This document shows positions 8,022 through 16,604 of a stretch of DNA of 64,000 nt, piece by piece. The notes beneath the pieces are model-generated. The model was not told the DNA's origin. It worked only from the letters and a program-made list of their open reading frames with translations, and ran no database searches. Positions within the stretch are counted from its first letter, which is position 1; the number at the start of each line of letters is the position of its first letter. The position numbers and the translations under genes are program-made. This stretch comes from UBA10103 sp964584225 (lineage in GTDB: Bacteria > Patescibacteriota > Minisyncoccia > Phycocordibacterales > UBA2100), in NCBI GenBank assembly GCA_964584225.1, contig CAZOZG010000002.1:7928-71927 (forward strand). Reading direction: 5' to 3'.

Positions 8022-9083
8022 TTAGAGCGGCTTGATCGTGACCGCTGATTTCTGATTTTTGAGCGCAGTGCGCAAGACCTCTATCACGCGCACGCCGCTT
8101 TCGATTGCGATCGGAGAATCTACAGGCTTCAGCTTCCCTTTCAGGATTGCGTCGATGTGTCGGACTTCACGATAAAAATCGTCGGGACGTTTTTTGTCGA
8201 AAATCTTCACATCTTCCTTTCCTTCGGCATCTTTCCATTTCACGACGTCGCCACGCGGGTCACCGTTGCAGTACCATTCGATGTAGCCCGCGTCGCCTTG
8301 GACGCGCGCCCACTTGCGGGTCGGTTGCGTCACGACATCTTGAATCACACGACCTACTTTTCTTTTGTCGGTGACGAAAGTGAATGCCGCAATCGCATCG
8401 TACTTCGTCTTGCCTTGCTTTTTCATATCGTAGATTGCAGTCATCGACTTCCATGTGCCGAGTCCTGCCGCGCGTGCGAAGAGTTGCCACAGGTGCAATG
8501 CGTGTGAATGCTCGCCTGAAGCTCCACCACCGCGATCGATATAGCCGAGGTAGGTGTCCTCTGGACCTGAAAGCCACGGATGCGCTTTGAAAATGCCCGC
8601 CCAGTGCTCGCGAAATTCGACGTCGAGTGTGAGCACATCGCCGATCGGCTTTTTCTTGAGTAGATCAACGATGAAGGTGACCGCCTCCGCGACGCCGTGG
8701 TCGTAACCGACGAGAAGAATCGTCCCCTGTTTTTTTGCGGCAGTGACGAGCTCTTTCAATCCTTTGCCTTCTGGCCCGCACAGCGGCTTTTCAAGCAACA
8801 TTAATTTCGGTTTGCCTTTCAGCTCCTCAAGCGCAACGCGCATGCGCACATCTGGCGGCGTGCCGATCATCACGATGTCGTATTTCCCTTTTGGCTCTTT
8901 GCCTGCGACGAATTGTTTGATAGATGAATCCCATTTTCCGTAGCGAGTCGGGTAAATGTCCTCGCGCATGCGCTGCAGTGCGGCTTGGTCGCGATCGGTC
9001 ACGGTTACCTTCCATCCGATTCTGCGCGCCGCTTGCGCCAAGTGGTTTCCGATCGACCCCGCGCCGATAACTTTGGCGTTCAT
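8022..9083 (-). CDS. Gfo/Idh/MocA-type NAD(P)-dependent oxidoreductase
   Basis: A 353-residue protein with an N-terminal Rossmann motif (KVIGAGSIGNHLAQAA) and the family EKP motif (LLEKPLCG, near residue 97), then a C-terminal alpha/beta dimer domain containing GEHSHALHLWQLF. These enzymes oxidise or reduce hydroxyl or keto groups of sugars or nucleotide-sugars. Its place beside NeuB-like and NeuA-like genes suggests work on a surface-sugar precursor, but the substrate is not visible. TAGTAT lies 9 nt before the ATG. Confidence 0.85.
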   Translation of the reverse strand: MNAKVIGAGSIGNHLAQAARRIGWKVTVTDRDQAALQRMREDIYPTRYGKWDSSIKQFVAGKEPKGKYDIVMIGTPPDVRMRVALEELKGKPKLMLLEKPLCGPEGKGLKELVTAAKKQGTILLVGYDHGVAEAVTFIVDLLKKKPIGDVLTLDVEFREHWAGIFKAHPWLSGPEDTYLGYIDRGGGASGEHSHALHLWQLFARAAGLGTWKSMTAIYDMKKQGKTKYDAIAAFTFVTDKRKVGRVIQDVVTQPTRKWARVQGDAGYIEWYCNGDPRGDVVKWKDAEGKEDVKIFDKKRPDDFYREVRHIDAILKGKLKPVDSPIAIESGVRVIEVLRTALKNQKSAVTIKPL

Positions 9084-9092
9084 GATGAAGGG

Positions 9093-9098
9093 ATACTA
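9093..9098 (-). promoter_or_regulatory. -10 element for the oxidoreductase at 9083
   Basis: TAGTAT on the minus strand, 9 nt before the ATG and 28 nt before the terminator of the upstream gene. Confidence 0.45.
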
Positions 9099-9125
9099 AC
9101 AGCTGCAACACAATCAGCAAGTACT

Positions 9126-9157
9126 AAAAAGAAGAGGGCGCCCCGCAGGGCGCCCTC
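9126..9157 (-). terminator. Intrinsic terminator of the P-loop gene
   Basis: A 10-bp perfect GC stem (GAGGGCGCCC with its complement, loop of 4) followed on the minus strand by TTCTTTTT, 10 nt after the stop at 9168. Confidence 0.85.
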
Positions 9158-9167
9158 ACAGTATTCG

Positions 9168-9731
9168 TCACGAGACTTCGTACTGCTCCAGATCCAGGAA
9201 AATATCATGCGCGATATGTTCCGCATCACGTGCAGCGTTTACAATTGTCGGCTGAATCTCCGGAGGCCACGGTGTTTGGATCGTGAGCGCCCAGTGATAC
9301 TGCTCTAGCGTTTTGATGGGCGACACGGAATTCTCCCGCGCGCGCATGGCGATGCTTTTTTTGATTTCCTCTTCGGAAGAAACTTCCAAGCGAAAGAAAC
9401 GCATCGGCACATTGCTGTGTGCTTGCGAGAATTGCAGCACCGGGTCTTTAAACTGCTGCCGCGAACACGTGCCTGAGAACACGATAGGCATGCCGCGGTG
9501 CAGCTGGGCGCTTGCTTCGCCACACGCAAGTTCATAGACGCGCGCCATGAGCGCAATCTCTTCCTCTTTGGGTAAGAGCTGCCCCGACGCATCCAAAAAA
9601 TGAGATCGACGCACCACGTCGACATCAATGGAGACTAGGTTCGAATGCTCGCTCATGTATTTGGCGACAGTCGATTTTCGATGTAGCGGCGGTCCTGTGA
9701 GGAACGCCACAAGAGGCCTATATTCAGGCAC
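9168..9731 (-). CDS. AAA/zeta-toxin-like P-loop protein with altered Walker A
   Basis: A 187-residue protein whose N-terminus reads FLTGPPLHRKSTVAKYM, followed by SIDVDVVRRSHF. This resembles small P-loop kinases (AAA_33, nucleoside or zeta-type) that use a conserved Asp after the second strand. The glycine before Lys in GxxxxGK[ST] is replaced by Arg (GPPLHRKST), so nucleotide binding may be changed or lost. The start is GTG at 9731, preceded by GGGGGAA as a likely Shine-Dalgarno. It stands alone with its own terminator. It could be a sugar or nucleoside kinase; the substrate is not known. Confidence 0.6.
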   Translation of the reverse strand: MPEYRPLVAFLTGPPLHRKSTVAKYMSEHSNLVSIDVDVVRRSHFLDASGQLLPKEEEIALMARVYELACGEASAQLHRGMPIVFSGTCSRQQFKDPVLQFSQAHSNVPMRFFRLEVSSEEEIKKSIAMRARENSVSPIKTLEQYHWALTIQTPWPPEIQPTIVNAARDAEHIAHDIFLDLEQYEVS

Positions 9732-9776
9732 TGGATTCCCCCGCTGTTGTTGGTATGAACTATCCCGTACTCTGTC

Positions 9777-10418
9777 TTAGGACGCAGATTGTGTCAAGAT
9801 TTCCAACAACTCGCTCAATTGCGAAATCGATTTGATGCCTGTCCCCTCCCAGCGCGAGCCAAAGCCCACGAATTGACAACCAAACGTGTGCGCCGCATCT
9901 GCGTCGCCTTCGGTGTCGCCGACAAAAAGCGTATCCAAGACAGGCACATGCGCGTGCTGCACAATCCGCCCAAGATTTTCCACTTTGTTGCGCGGCGTTC
10001 CGTATATTCCTTTAAAAAGAGGTGCGACGCCAAGTGCGTGGATGCTTTCCTGCAGCACTTCTTCCGGCGTGAGCGAATTCACGTACAAAGGAATTTTCTG
10101 CGAAAGCACCGTCATGGCCTGCCGCGCATCATCCGACACTCTCAGTTGGCGCACGCGCTTATCGACGACTTCGCCGTATCTGCGGACATACTCAGCGACT
10201 TTCGCGTCGATCGCGTCTGTCTCTCCCATGCGCTCAAAAACGCCGCGGATGATATCGGCTCGATTTCCGCGTCCTGTGAGATCGGCACGCGCAGAATCAA
10301 TCTCGCGTTTCGGCACGGGCTCACCAAATTCACTAAACATAAGAGAAAAGCCCTGCTGCTTGATGGGCTCCGAATCCACGATCACGCCGTCGAAATCAAG
10401 AACAAGTGCTTTGATCAT
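9777..10418 (-). CDS. HAD-family phosphatase (beta-PGM-like)
   Basis: A 213-residue haloacid dehalogenase-type hydrolase. The nucleophile motif is LVLDFDGVIVDSEP (Asp8/Asp10), motif II is YVNSLTPEE, and the C-terminal acidic motif is FVGDTEGDADAA. A helical cap lies between about residues 18 and 85. It starts directly at the stop codon of the NeuB-like gene (TAG-ATG), so the two are translationally linked. In nonulosonate routes that make a 9-phosphate, a HAD enzyme removes the phosphate after NeuB; that role is inferred from position only. Confidence 0.8.
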   Translation of the reverse strand: MIKALVLDFDGVIVDSEPIKQQGFSLMFSEFGEPVPKREIDSARADLTGRGNRADIIRGVFERMGETDAIDAKVAEYVRRYGEVVDKRVRQLRVSDDARQAMTVLSQKIPLYVNSLTPEEVLQESIHALGVAPLFKGIYGTPRNKVENLGRIVQHAHVPVLDTLFVGDTEGDADAAHTFGCQFVGFGSRWEGTGIKSISQLSELLEILTQSAS

Positions 10419-11963
10419 CTAGTCGAATTGATGCCGACCCCAGTTGTTAAGTTTTGTCTTTCGCTCTTCACGTGCCATTTTAGCAATTTTTGGATCTTCG
10501 TACATCGAGTCATCATTGTGGTGCGTCGTCGATATCTCTTCAAAAATCGCACCAGTTGTCGTCCAGAATTTATGCTTCACGCCGCGCTGAATGATTTGGA
10601 GATCGCCCGGGCGCAGCGTCTTCCGGCGTCCATCGAGTTCCATTTCCAATTCGCCCGCGAGCATATGAAATGCCTCTTCCTTTTTGAGGTGGTGATGAAA
10701 GGGATGTACCTGGCCCGGCAATTGAATGAGAATTTTCTTGCAGTACTCGCGATTGATGCAATCGATGATGACGACACCGTACTTGTGGAAATTTTCGAGC
10801 CCATAGTGATGCGAAAGTTCGACTTCAAATTCCGGCGTGATCGGCACGCCCGCTTCATTGAGCATACCTTTCACTGCGTGAATCGCTTGGTAGATTGTGT
10901 GCTTGCGAGAAAAGCCATCGACGCGCACTTTCTCGCTGACAGCTTCGTCTTTTTTATAATTCTTATCAGCGATTAAGCCGTTGAGAAGACGCCCACTGGG
11001 GAGCTGCCCTTTCTCGATCGGAAACGCAAAATAAACATCTGCCGCTTTGATCTCATCGCCCTTCTTGATCGGCTTTTTGGCGAAGACGCCGCGCATCAAC
11101 GACGCAAGATCTTCCTGCTCTTTCTTTTCGAGCTTTTTCTCGCGCGAACCCACCGCGTCCCTCGCGCGCTCCCATGCCTCTACCCATTTCTCGGTTTGCT
11201 CCGGCGTCGCGGAGTACGCATTGAGCTTTATTTCCGGCGTCGCGACACCAACATGTTTTTCATACATGCGTGCACCTTTCGCGTACGCCATCTGAATATT
11301 CTCGACATTCTCTGGCGATTCGTGTGTTGAAAAACCGACGACCAGATTCGGGAAACGCTTTTTCAAAACGGTGATTTGTTCGAGCTGCAATTTCTCGGTG
11401 GGGGTCGGATAGATCGAGACACAATGCTGAATCGCAAAATGCACATAGCGGTGGTCGAAAAATGTCACGACGTCGTCGATGCGCTTCAGCGGCAGGCCAC
11501 CAAACGAGATGATCACGGGCTTTTTGGCTTCTGCGATTTTCTGCAGGAGTGGGAAATCGGTCGCCGATGCACTCGCGACTTTCAAGACGTCTGCACCGAG
11601 TCGATCCGCCGTTTCCACGGACTTTTCGTCGAAAGGCGTCACCATTACAATCAATTTTTCTTTGCGCGCCGCCGCGATCAGCTCTTTGAAGTGTTGTTCT
11701 GAAAGACGCGTGGAGAGAAATCGTGGCACGTGTTTGTTGTCGGTCTTTTTGAGATGCTTGGGGTGCACGAACGTATCAAGATCGCGGAACTGGAATTTAA
11801 TCGCTGCCTTCAGCTGGTGCTTTTTGGCAATCGCCCCGATCGCCTTGATGATTTTCTTGCCGTGCGCGACCGAGCCCTGATGGTTGTTGGCCATCTCAAA
11901 GGTAAAGAGGTCGTTGAAGTCGAAACGCTCTGTCGGCTCAAGTTGCATGCCGGCACTATGCAT
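10419..11963 (-). CDS. NeuB-like nonulosonate synthase fused to a cupin
   Basis: About 514 residues. Residues 1-270 match the NeuB/SpsE TIM barrel, which condenses phosphoenolpyruvate with a C6 amino-sugar: FTFEMANNHQGS, KFQFRDLDTF, VTPFDEKSV, KVASASATDFPLL, CVSIYPTP, GFSTHE, and EKHVG. An SAF antifreeze-like lid follows (GVFAKKPIKKGDEI), and a C-terminal cupin (QVHPFHHHLKKEEAFHML ending near KHKFW) is fused at about residues 370-490. The fused cupin could epimerise or isomerise a product or act as a sensor. ATG at 11963 is preferred over the upstream TTG; ATG at 11948 is also possible. It is followed directly by the HAD gene and preceded by the CMP-sugar synthetase. Confidence 0.85.
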   Translation of the reverse strand: MHSAGMQLEPTERFDFNDLFTFEMANNHQGSVAHGKKIIKAIGAIAKKHQLKAAIKFQFRDLDTFVHPKHLKKTDNKHVPRFLSTRLSEQHFKELIAAARKEKLIVMVTPFDEKSVETADRLGADVLKVASASATDFPLLQKIAEAKKPVIISFGGLPLKRIDDVVTFFDHRYVHFAIQHCVSIYPTPTEKLQLEQITVLKKRFPNLVVGFSTHESPENVENIQMAYAKGARMYEKHVGVATPEIKLNAYSATPEQTEKWVEAWERARDAVGSREKKLEKKEQEDLASLMRGVFAKKPIKKGDEIKAADVYFAFPIEKGQLPSGRLLNGLIADKNYKKDEAVSEKVRVDGFSRKHTIYQAIHAVKGMLNEAGVPITPEFEVELSHHYGLENFHKYGVVIIDCINREYCKKILIQLPGQVHPFHHHLKKEEAFHMLAGELEMELDGRRKTLRPGDLQIIQRGVKHKFWTTTGAIFEEISTTHHNDDSMYEDPKIAKMAREERKTKLNNWGRHQFD

Positions 11964-11981
11964 CAAAAATCACCAAAGATC

Positions 11982-12017
11982 AAGGCGACGCCTTTAGGGA
12001 TCTTAAGGCGTCGCCTT
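11982..12017 (-). terminator. Inverted repeat between neuA-like and neuB-like genes
   Basis: Thirteen-base arms (AAGGCGACGCCTT and AAGGCGTCGCCTT) separated by 10 nt. The U-tract on the minus strand is weak (GATCTTTGG), so this may be a partial terminator or a processing hairpin rather than a full stop. Confidence 0.5.
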
Positions 12018-12021
12018 GCAT

Positions 12022-12747
12022 TTAGAGTTTCCGCTGTCGCTCGCGCAGCAGCATTTCTGCGAGACGAAAATCGAGTTCAGTATCAATATTGACCGAATGA
12101 TCGAGGGTCATCTCGAAATAGCCGAGGCGTTTCCCTGAAGTCGAGTGTTGTTTCAAAATCGTATCGCGACGCATCACATCCATCGCGCCCGTATGCACGT
12201 AGACTTTCGGAAAAAGTTGCCTCGGCAAATTGTGAGGCTCATCGTGACCCGTCACTTCTTTCGGCAAAAACGGCTCCAGGTGTTTCCCGTCTTTTGCGAT
12301 CCGCCACAGTTTGTACGGATGCTTCGGCGCTTCGTGAATTGGTCGTACCGCGTCGAGCGTCGCATCGTTCAAAAGTGTATCGATGCCGTGATCGATGTCG
12401 TCAGTGGTGCACAAGGGCGACGTCGGCGGCAGTCGCAGGACGACATCGGGTTCGTAGCCCTCTTTTTCTTTTAAAGTCTTGAGCGCGTGCGTGAGAAATT
12501 CGACGTCGGTCGAACGGTCTTGAGAAATATGTTCTGGCCGCATAAACGGCACTTCGGCTCCAGATTCTTTTGCGACCTTTGCGATCTCTGTATCGTCCGT
12601 AGACACAATCACGCGCGTGACACTCTTCGATCCCTTCGCCGCCTCGATCATCCAGACGATCAAGGGCTTGCCGGCAATCATGCGAACATTTTTCCGCGGC
12701 AGGCCTTTTGAGCCACCGCGGGCTGGAATAACGGCGAGGATTTCCAT
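12022..12747 (-). CDS. CMP-nonulosonate (acylneuraminate) cytidylyltransferase-like
   Basis: A 241-residue nucleotidyltransferase opening MEILAVIPARGGSKGLPRKN, the P-loop-like signature of NeuA and KDO cytidylyltransferases, with VIVSTDDTEIAKVA, LRLPPTSPL, VYVHTGAMDV and a final NIDTELDF metal-binding motif. It would activate the product of the NeuB-like enzyme as a CMP-sugar. I place the start at the ATG at 12747 because a perfect TATAAT ends 10 nt before it; an upstream in-frame ATG would lie inside that promoter region. Confidence 0.88.
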   Translation of the reverse strand: MEILAVIPARGGSKGLPRKNVRMIAGKPLIVWMIEAAKGSKSVTRVIVSTDDTEIAKVAKESGAEVPFMRPEHISQDRSTDVEFLTHALKTLKEKEGYEPDVVLRLPPTSPLCTTDDIDHGIDTLLNDATLDAVRPIHEAPKHPYKLWRIAKDGKHLEPFLPKEVTGHDEPHNLPRQLFPKVYVHTGAMDVMRRDTILKQHSTSGKRLGYFEMTLDHSVNIDTELDFRLAEMLLRERQRKL

Positions 12748-12757
12748 ATATAGCCGC

Positions 12758-12763
12758 ATTATA
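12758..12763 (-). promoter_or_regulatory. -10 element for the neuA-like gene
   Basis: A perfect TATAAT on the minus strand, 10 nt before the chosen ATG. It decides the start at 12747. Confidence 0.6.
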
Positions 12764-12802
12764 GGCTCTTTCTCGGGTATTGCAATAGATACGCATTCGT
12801 GT

Positions 12803-12852
12803 TAGAATGCTGACCGCTTAAAGAGTCACAAAATCCACAGAAAGAACGGAGG
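12803..12852 (+). promoter_or_regulatory. -10 element and strong Shine-Dalgarno for the gene at 12858
   Basis: TAGAAT at 12803-12808, then a leader of about 44 nt with CGGAGG at 12847-12852, 5 nt before the GTG start. Unlike most starts here, this gene has a classical ribosome-binding site. Confidence 0.6.
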
Positions 12853-12857
12853 TTCAC

Positions 12858-13859
12858 GTGAATATTTTCCTTGTATCGAACGACAAGGCCCCGACCGATG
12901 CGTTCCTCAAACTCAGTCCTCACCTTATCGACCATGGACACAAAGTCAGCCATGCCGTTTTTGGTGGCGCCGGTGGCGGAGAGTGGGCTGACATTGCACT
13001 TATAGGAATGTCGACGCCCGAAAAAAACGCTGAAATCGAAATCGCTGCGGCGCGCGAATGCATCCGTCTCGGTAAGCCATTCGGTTTCTACGCAGATGCG
13101 CATGGTGCGTGGACGCGGCCACACTTCGCGGAGTTCCGCGAAAAAGCCAGCTTCGTTTTCGTTGTCGCCGACGAGCCGGGCACCATGAAAATGTGGCCGA
13201 ACGCCCGGATCATCAAAACGGGCAATCCGCTGTGGGCTCAGTACTTCAAGCCCGTCGACAGAAAAGCTGCTCGCGAGGCTATGTCGGCGTTCGACCAAGA
13301 TTTCGTCATCCTGTGTCCTGGTACGAAGAACAGGACACACAACTTGCTGGTCTGGAACGCAGTCATCCAGGCAGCGAAGGGCATACATACTGCACAGGTC
13401 GTCCTTTCACCGCATCCCGGCGATAAGACGGACCCAATGATCTATCAAGATCTCGCGCAACTCGCGGCGCAGGATGCTGTCTGCGTCGATATACCGCGGA
13501 ACAAGACAGACGAGCTAGTCCCTGGGGCTGACGTCGTGATCAACGGCACATCCGTCCGCGTTCATGCAATTGCACGCGGAATTCCCGTGATCGACTACTA
13601 TGAGCCACTTTCGCAGACATGGCTCGAAAATGACACCGGCAAATCGAGAAGCTACTTCGCCGATTCGGGCGCCGTGCTTGGTTTGTACGGCAAACAAGCG
13701 AGCTGGCCTGCGCTTGCATCACTGTTCGATAAAGTCGCGAGAGATCCGAAGCTTCTGCAAAAGGGCCAGGAAGGTATCGTCGAAAATGTGTCTCAACACG
13801 AGATGCTTGAGCGCATGCGAATCGTGCTCGAGCAAGTTGCTCAGTCGAAAGCTGCCTAA
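12858..13859 (+). CDS. GT-B-fold glycan transferase-like protein
   Basis: A 333-residue protein with a two-Rossmann GT-B look. The C-terminal half contains VVLSPHPGDKTD and VPGADVVINGTSVRVHAIARG, similar to CDP-glycerol phosphotransferases and UDP-GlcNAc epimerase-like enzymes, where HP and the Ser/Thr near the end contact the donor. The start is GTG behind CGGAGG. It is a single-gene unit with its own terminator and is divergent from the neuA-like gene. Donor and acceptor are not known; a role in surface glycan is inferred from the setting. Confidence 0.6.
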   Translation: MNIFLVSNDKAPTDAFLKLSPHLIDHGHKVSHAVFGGAGGGEWADIALIGMSTPEKNAEIEIAAARECIRLGKPFGFYADAHGAWTRPHFAEFREKASFVFVVADEPGTMKMWPNARIIKTGNPLWAQYFKPVDRKAAREAMSAFDQDFVILCPGTKNRTHNLLVWNAVIQAAKGIHTAQVVLSPHPGDKTDPMIYQDLAQLAAQDAVCVDIPRNKTDELVPGADVVINGTSVRVHAIARGIPVIDYYEPLSQTWLENDTGKSRSYFADSGAVLGLYGKQASWPALASLFDKVARDPKLLQKGQEGIVENVSQHEMLERMRIVLEQVAQSKAA

Positions 13860-13871
13860 GCAGCACAACAA

Positions 13872-13904
13872 GAGGCGTCGGCCCATAGCCGACGCCTCAT
13901 TCTT
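13872..13904 (+). terminator. Intrinsic terminator between convergent genes
   Basis: An 11-bp perfect stem (GAGGCGTCGGC / GCCGACGCCTC, loop of 5) followed by ATTCTTTT on the plus strand. Confidence 0.85.
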
Positions 13905-15278
13905 TTACAACATTTCAAGAACCGCCTGCGCGACGCGTTCAGCCGATTTTCCGTCTACCTTATAAAGCATATCGTGTTTCAATACTTCTCTTTCTTTGCG
14001 TAAATACTCTGGATTTTCAAGAAACTTTTTGATTTCTGCTTCGAGTTCATCATGACTTTTCACAAGCGGCGCCGCACCGATCTGAGTGATGTGTTTGTAG
14101 TGATTGCGCTCATACACGCGCGCGACAGAATCCCAATACGACGGGTGATGATCGCCATCGTATCCAATCAAAATCACCGGCCTGTCATTTGCAGAGGCGT
14201 CGAGCGAGAGCGTCGACTCGGTGTTGATGACGACGTCGCTGTGCTTCAATGAATTTGCGAGATGTGCAATGTCTTTGTTGGTAAACGTCCACGCATACGT
14301 ATTGCCAACGCCCATGTCGACCGAAAATTGCAGCTTATCAGAGAGATGCGTACCCGGTCGGTCGAAAATGAAGTGCTTCAATTTTAATTTTTCACTCGAA
14401 TCCGGATATTTCGGATGGAATCGCGCCAGAACCTGCAATGGTCCAAACCTTCCCTCCTCAATGCGCTTATCAAGCTCAATCATGATGTCGCTCGTAAATG
14501 GTGTCTTCCAATCTCCAGGTACCGCAATCAAGATCATCCGCTTCTTGGGGTCACCACCGATGCCTGCGATGAATTGTTCGCGGGGCACGAAAATATCCTG
14601 TCGTGCATACACATCAAACTGCGGAAAACCGGTGATGACGATGTTTTGTGGCTTGTAATCGCCGAGCTCGATTGCCTCTTCTTTGTTGAACTCGTTGAAC
14701 ACAAGTAAGCGATCCGCGCGCATGCGTGTAAATGCCTTGGTCGTCAGCACGTCCCAACTTTTCGCGGTCGTCGCCGTTTTCACGCCGTGTCGCTTCGCTT
14801 GCCGCATCAAGCGAAAATCTTCCGGCGAGAACATGTTGGGCGTGAAGACGAGATCAGGGTTGTATGTGTGAAAGAGATCCTCGCAGTAATCGTCAGGCGG
14901 CACCGTGTAGAGCCAGCGCAAAAATTCGCGCCACACGCGAAAGCGTCCAAGAAATCCGAAAACGCTGCCAACGCAAAATCGCCACAGCGGCCAGCCTTTG
15001 GAGCGCCACATATGCCGACGCAAGACAGCTGAGCGTGTCGGCAATGAATTCCATCCGATGAAATACCACAATCGCTCAGCAAAGGTCGTCGCTTCGGGAT
15101 GGCGTTCGATGAAGACGCGATCACTGCCGTAAGACGTGTGATAGTAGTCGAGACTGCCCTGCGCGCGGACGATGAGCACAAATCGATGCCCCGCCTGTTT
15201 CAAATATTCAAACGTGCCTGAGCGCAACACATTTTTCTCCGTGTCACCGTCGTAGACCGATATGAAAATGGTTTTCAT
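13905..15278 (-). CDS. CDP-glycerol transferase-like surface glycan protein
   Basis: A 457-residue protein resembling GT-B proteins of surface carbohydrate synthesis. The N-terminal half has TIFISVYDGDTEKNVLRSGTF, the middle has PDLVFTPNMFS and ADRLLVFNEFNKEEA, and the C-terminal half has ARFHPKYPDSSE, SDVVINTESTLSLDASANDRP and a final KVDGKSAERVAQAVLE. HP and the ST/ES segment match the donor pocket of CDP-glycerol glycerophosphotransferases. It starts inside the previous methyltransferase (4-nt ATGA overlap) and is the last gene of a seven-gene minus-strand operon. Confidence 0.65.
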   Translation of the reverse strand: MKTIFISVYDGDTEKNVLRSGTFEYLKQAGHRFVLIVRAQGSLDYYHTSYGSDRVFIERHPEATTFAERLWYFIGWNSLPTRSAVLRRHMWRSKGWPLWRFCVGSVFGFLGRFRVWREFLRWLYTVPPDDYCEDLFHTYNPDLVFTPNMFSPEDFRLMRQAKRHGVKTATTAKSWDVLTTKAFTRMRADRLLVFNEFNKEEAIELGDYKPQNIVITGFPQFDVYARQDIFVPREQFIAGIGGDPKKRMILIAVPGDWKTPFTSDIMIELDKRIEEGRFGPLQVLARFHPKYPDSSEKLKLKHFIFDRPGTHLSDKLQFSVDMGVGNTYAWTFTNKDIAHLANSLKHSDVVINTESTLSLDASANDRPVILIGYDGDHHPSYWDSVARVYERNHYKHITQIGAAPLVKSHDELEAEIKKFLENPEYLRKEREVLKHDMLYKVDGKSAERVAQAVLEML

Positions 15279-16003
15279 GGTTTTTGTGCGACGAGAATGT
15301 GCGAGACACCGAAAGGCAGATTGAGTCGGCGATTCACTGATCGCTCGACATCGATAACGTGCGCTAAGATGCCGTTGATCCAGGCAGGAATCCGCGACAA
15401 GCTGTTTGATAGTTTCTCGCCTTCAGGTTTTTTGTGATAGAAGCGCGCTACAAGCCATACCACCGGAAACATACAGATGTTCCAAAAGCCACTGTAGCGA
15501 ATCTGCATGTTGTTGCGCGCAAAGAGTCCGACGAGTTCGCCACGCTTGTAGCGCCTGAGATGATGCCCGTAATCATCGTTTTCATTCCAGAGCGACGGAA
15601 ACGCCGGCACCAATATGTAGGCCGAACCGCGCGACTTCAAGACGCGCGCGATCTCGGCAACCGTTTTCGTGTCGTCGATGTGTTCGAGTACGTCAGCGCA
15701 GACGATCGCGTCGACCGAATCACTGGGAAGCGGAATGTCTTCGGCTGAGGCAAGTAATGTTTCGTGATAGCCACGCGCACGCGCGTGTGCGAGCGCTTCT
15801 TCTGAAATATCGAGCCCAATCACTTTCTGAGCGTGAACGGCAAGGACGGGAAAATTCGCACCGACGCCGCATCCAAGATCCAATAGGACGCCGCGCTCTG
15901 CGGGAAAGCGCTCGAGCAAATCATTGAGGACGCGTCGGCGCGATACGTACCACCAACTCGTTTCTTCAAAGCCGGCAATTTCCTCGTGGCTATACGTTTC
16001 CAT
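15275..16003 (-). CDS. Class I SAM-dependent methyltransferase
   Basis: A 242-residue methyltransferase. Motif I is LLDLGCGVGANFPVL (near residue 43), motif II VIGLDISEEAL, and post-motif VDAIVCADVLEHIDD; VARVLKSRGSAYILVPAFP is the usual motif III region. The C-terminal 70 residues hold hydrophobic stretches (FWNICMFPVVWLVARF) suggesting membrane contact. It overlaps both neighbours (14 nt with the methyltransferase upstream, ATGA with the GT-B gene downstream). It probably methylates a lipid-linked sugar or glycan intermediate. Confidence 0.8.
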   Translation of the reverse strand: METYSHEEIAGFEETSWWYVSRRRVLNDLLERFPAERGVLLDLGCGVGANFPVLAVHAQKVIGLDISEEALAHARARGYHETLLASAEDIPLPSDSVDAIVCADVLEHIDDTKTVAEIARVLKSRGSAYILVPAFPSLWNENDDYGHHLRRYKRGELVGLFARNNMQIRYSGFWNICMFPVVWLVARFYHKKPEGEKLSNSLSRIPAWINGILAHVIDVERSVNRRLNLPFGVSHILVAQKP

Positions 16004-16604
16004 GATCCTTCACGACGCGAAACATAAAGTGCACTTCTTCAAAGCCTCCGACCCAGAAACACCACACGCGTGAGCAGAAATAGGGCGAGAGGTTCGCGAA
16101 GAGATCAACGATCGAACCGAAGATGACACCAAACCAGTACTGATAACCAGCGAGTGTGATTCGCTTGAGATAGCGCTGCGCAAACCACGAGAGCCGCATC
16201 GATTCTATTTTGAATTGAACTCCTTCGTAGCCGCCCTTAAATTTTGGATCAAAGTAAAGTGGGAAACTCACATCAAAACCGTGCTCGTGCTCCGGGTGAG
16301 AAAACCCGCGCGAGAAATGCGGCACACGAATCGAGACGAGTCCGCCGTTTTCCACGATCCGATGCAGCTCGCGCATCACCGCGAACGGCTTTTCGATATG
16401 TTCCATCACGTGATCGGCTTCGACAAGTGAAAAACGATTGTCGGGAAATGGAAACGGCAGCTGATTGATGTTGTGCACGACGTCGGCGCCCACATTGGCT
16501 CGGAAATCCAAGTTGACATATCCGTCTTTCGGAAATTCACCACTCCCGAGATTGAGTTTGCGCGATTCCTCCGCGTGCATTGCGGGCATCGTAGCACATC
16601 TCAC
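15990..16604 (-). CDS. Class I SAM-dependent methyltransferase
   Basis: About 200 residues with KLNLGSGEFPKDGYVNLDF as motif I, ADVVHNINQLPFP, VEADHVMEHIEKP and HRIVENGGLVSIRVPHFS, typical of small methyltransferases in polysaccharide clusters. The frame may open at GTG 16604 or at ATG 16589 (MPAMHAEES); no promoter or strong ribosome-binding site separates them. The gene directly follows asnB and overlaps the next methyltransferase by 14 nt. Confidence 0.78.
   Translation of the reverse strand: MRCATMPAMHAEESRKLNLGSGEFPKDGYVNLDFRANVGADVVHNINQLPFPFPDNRFSLVEADHVMEHIEKPFAVMRELHRIVENGGLVSIRVPHFSRGFSHPEHEHGFDVSFPLYFDPKFKGGYEGVQFKIESMRLSWFAQRYLKRITLAGYQYWFGVIFGSIVDLFANLSPYFCSRVWCFWVGGFEEVHFMFRVVKDHGNV

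Noticed and set aside
9789..10976. A 395-codon plus-strand frame over the HAD and NeuB-like genes
   Set aside because: Both minus-strand genes have clear family motifs; the plus frame has none and no promoter or ribosome-binding site.
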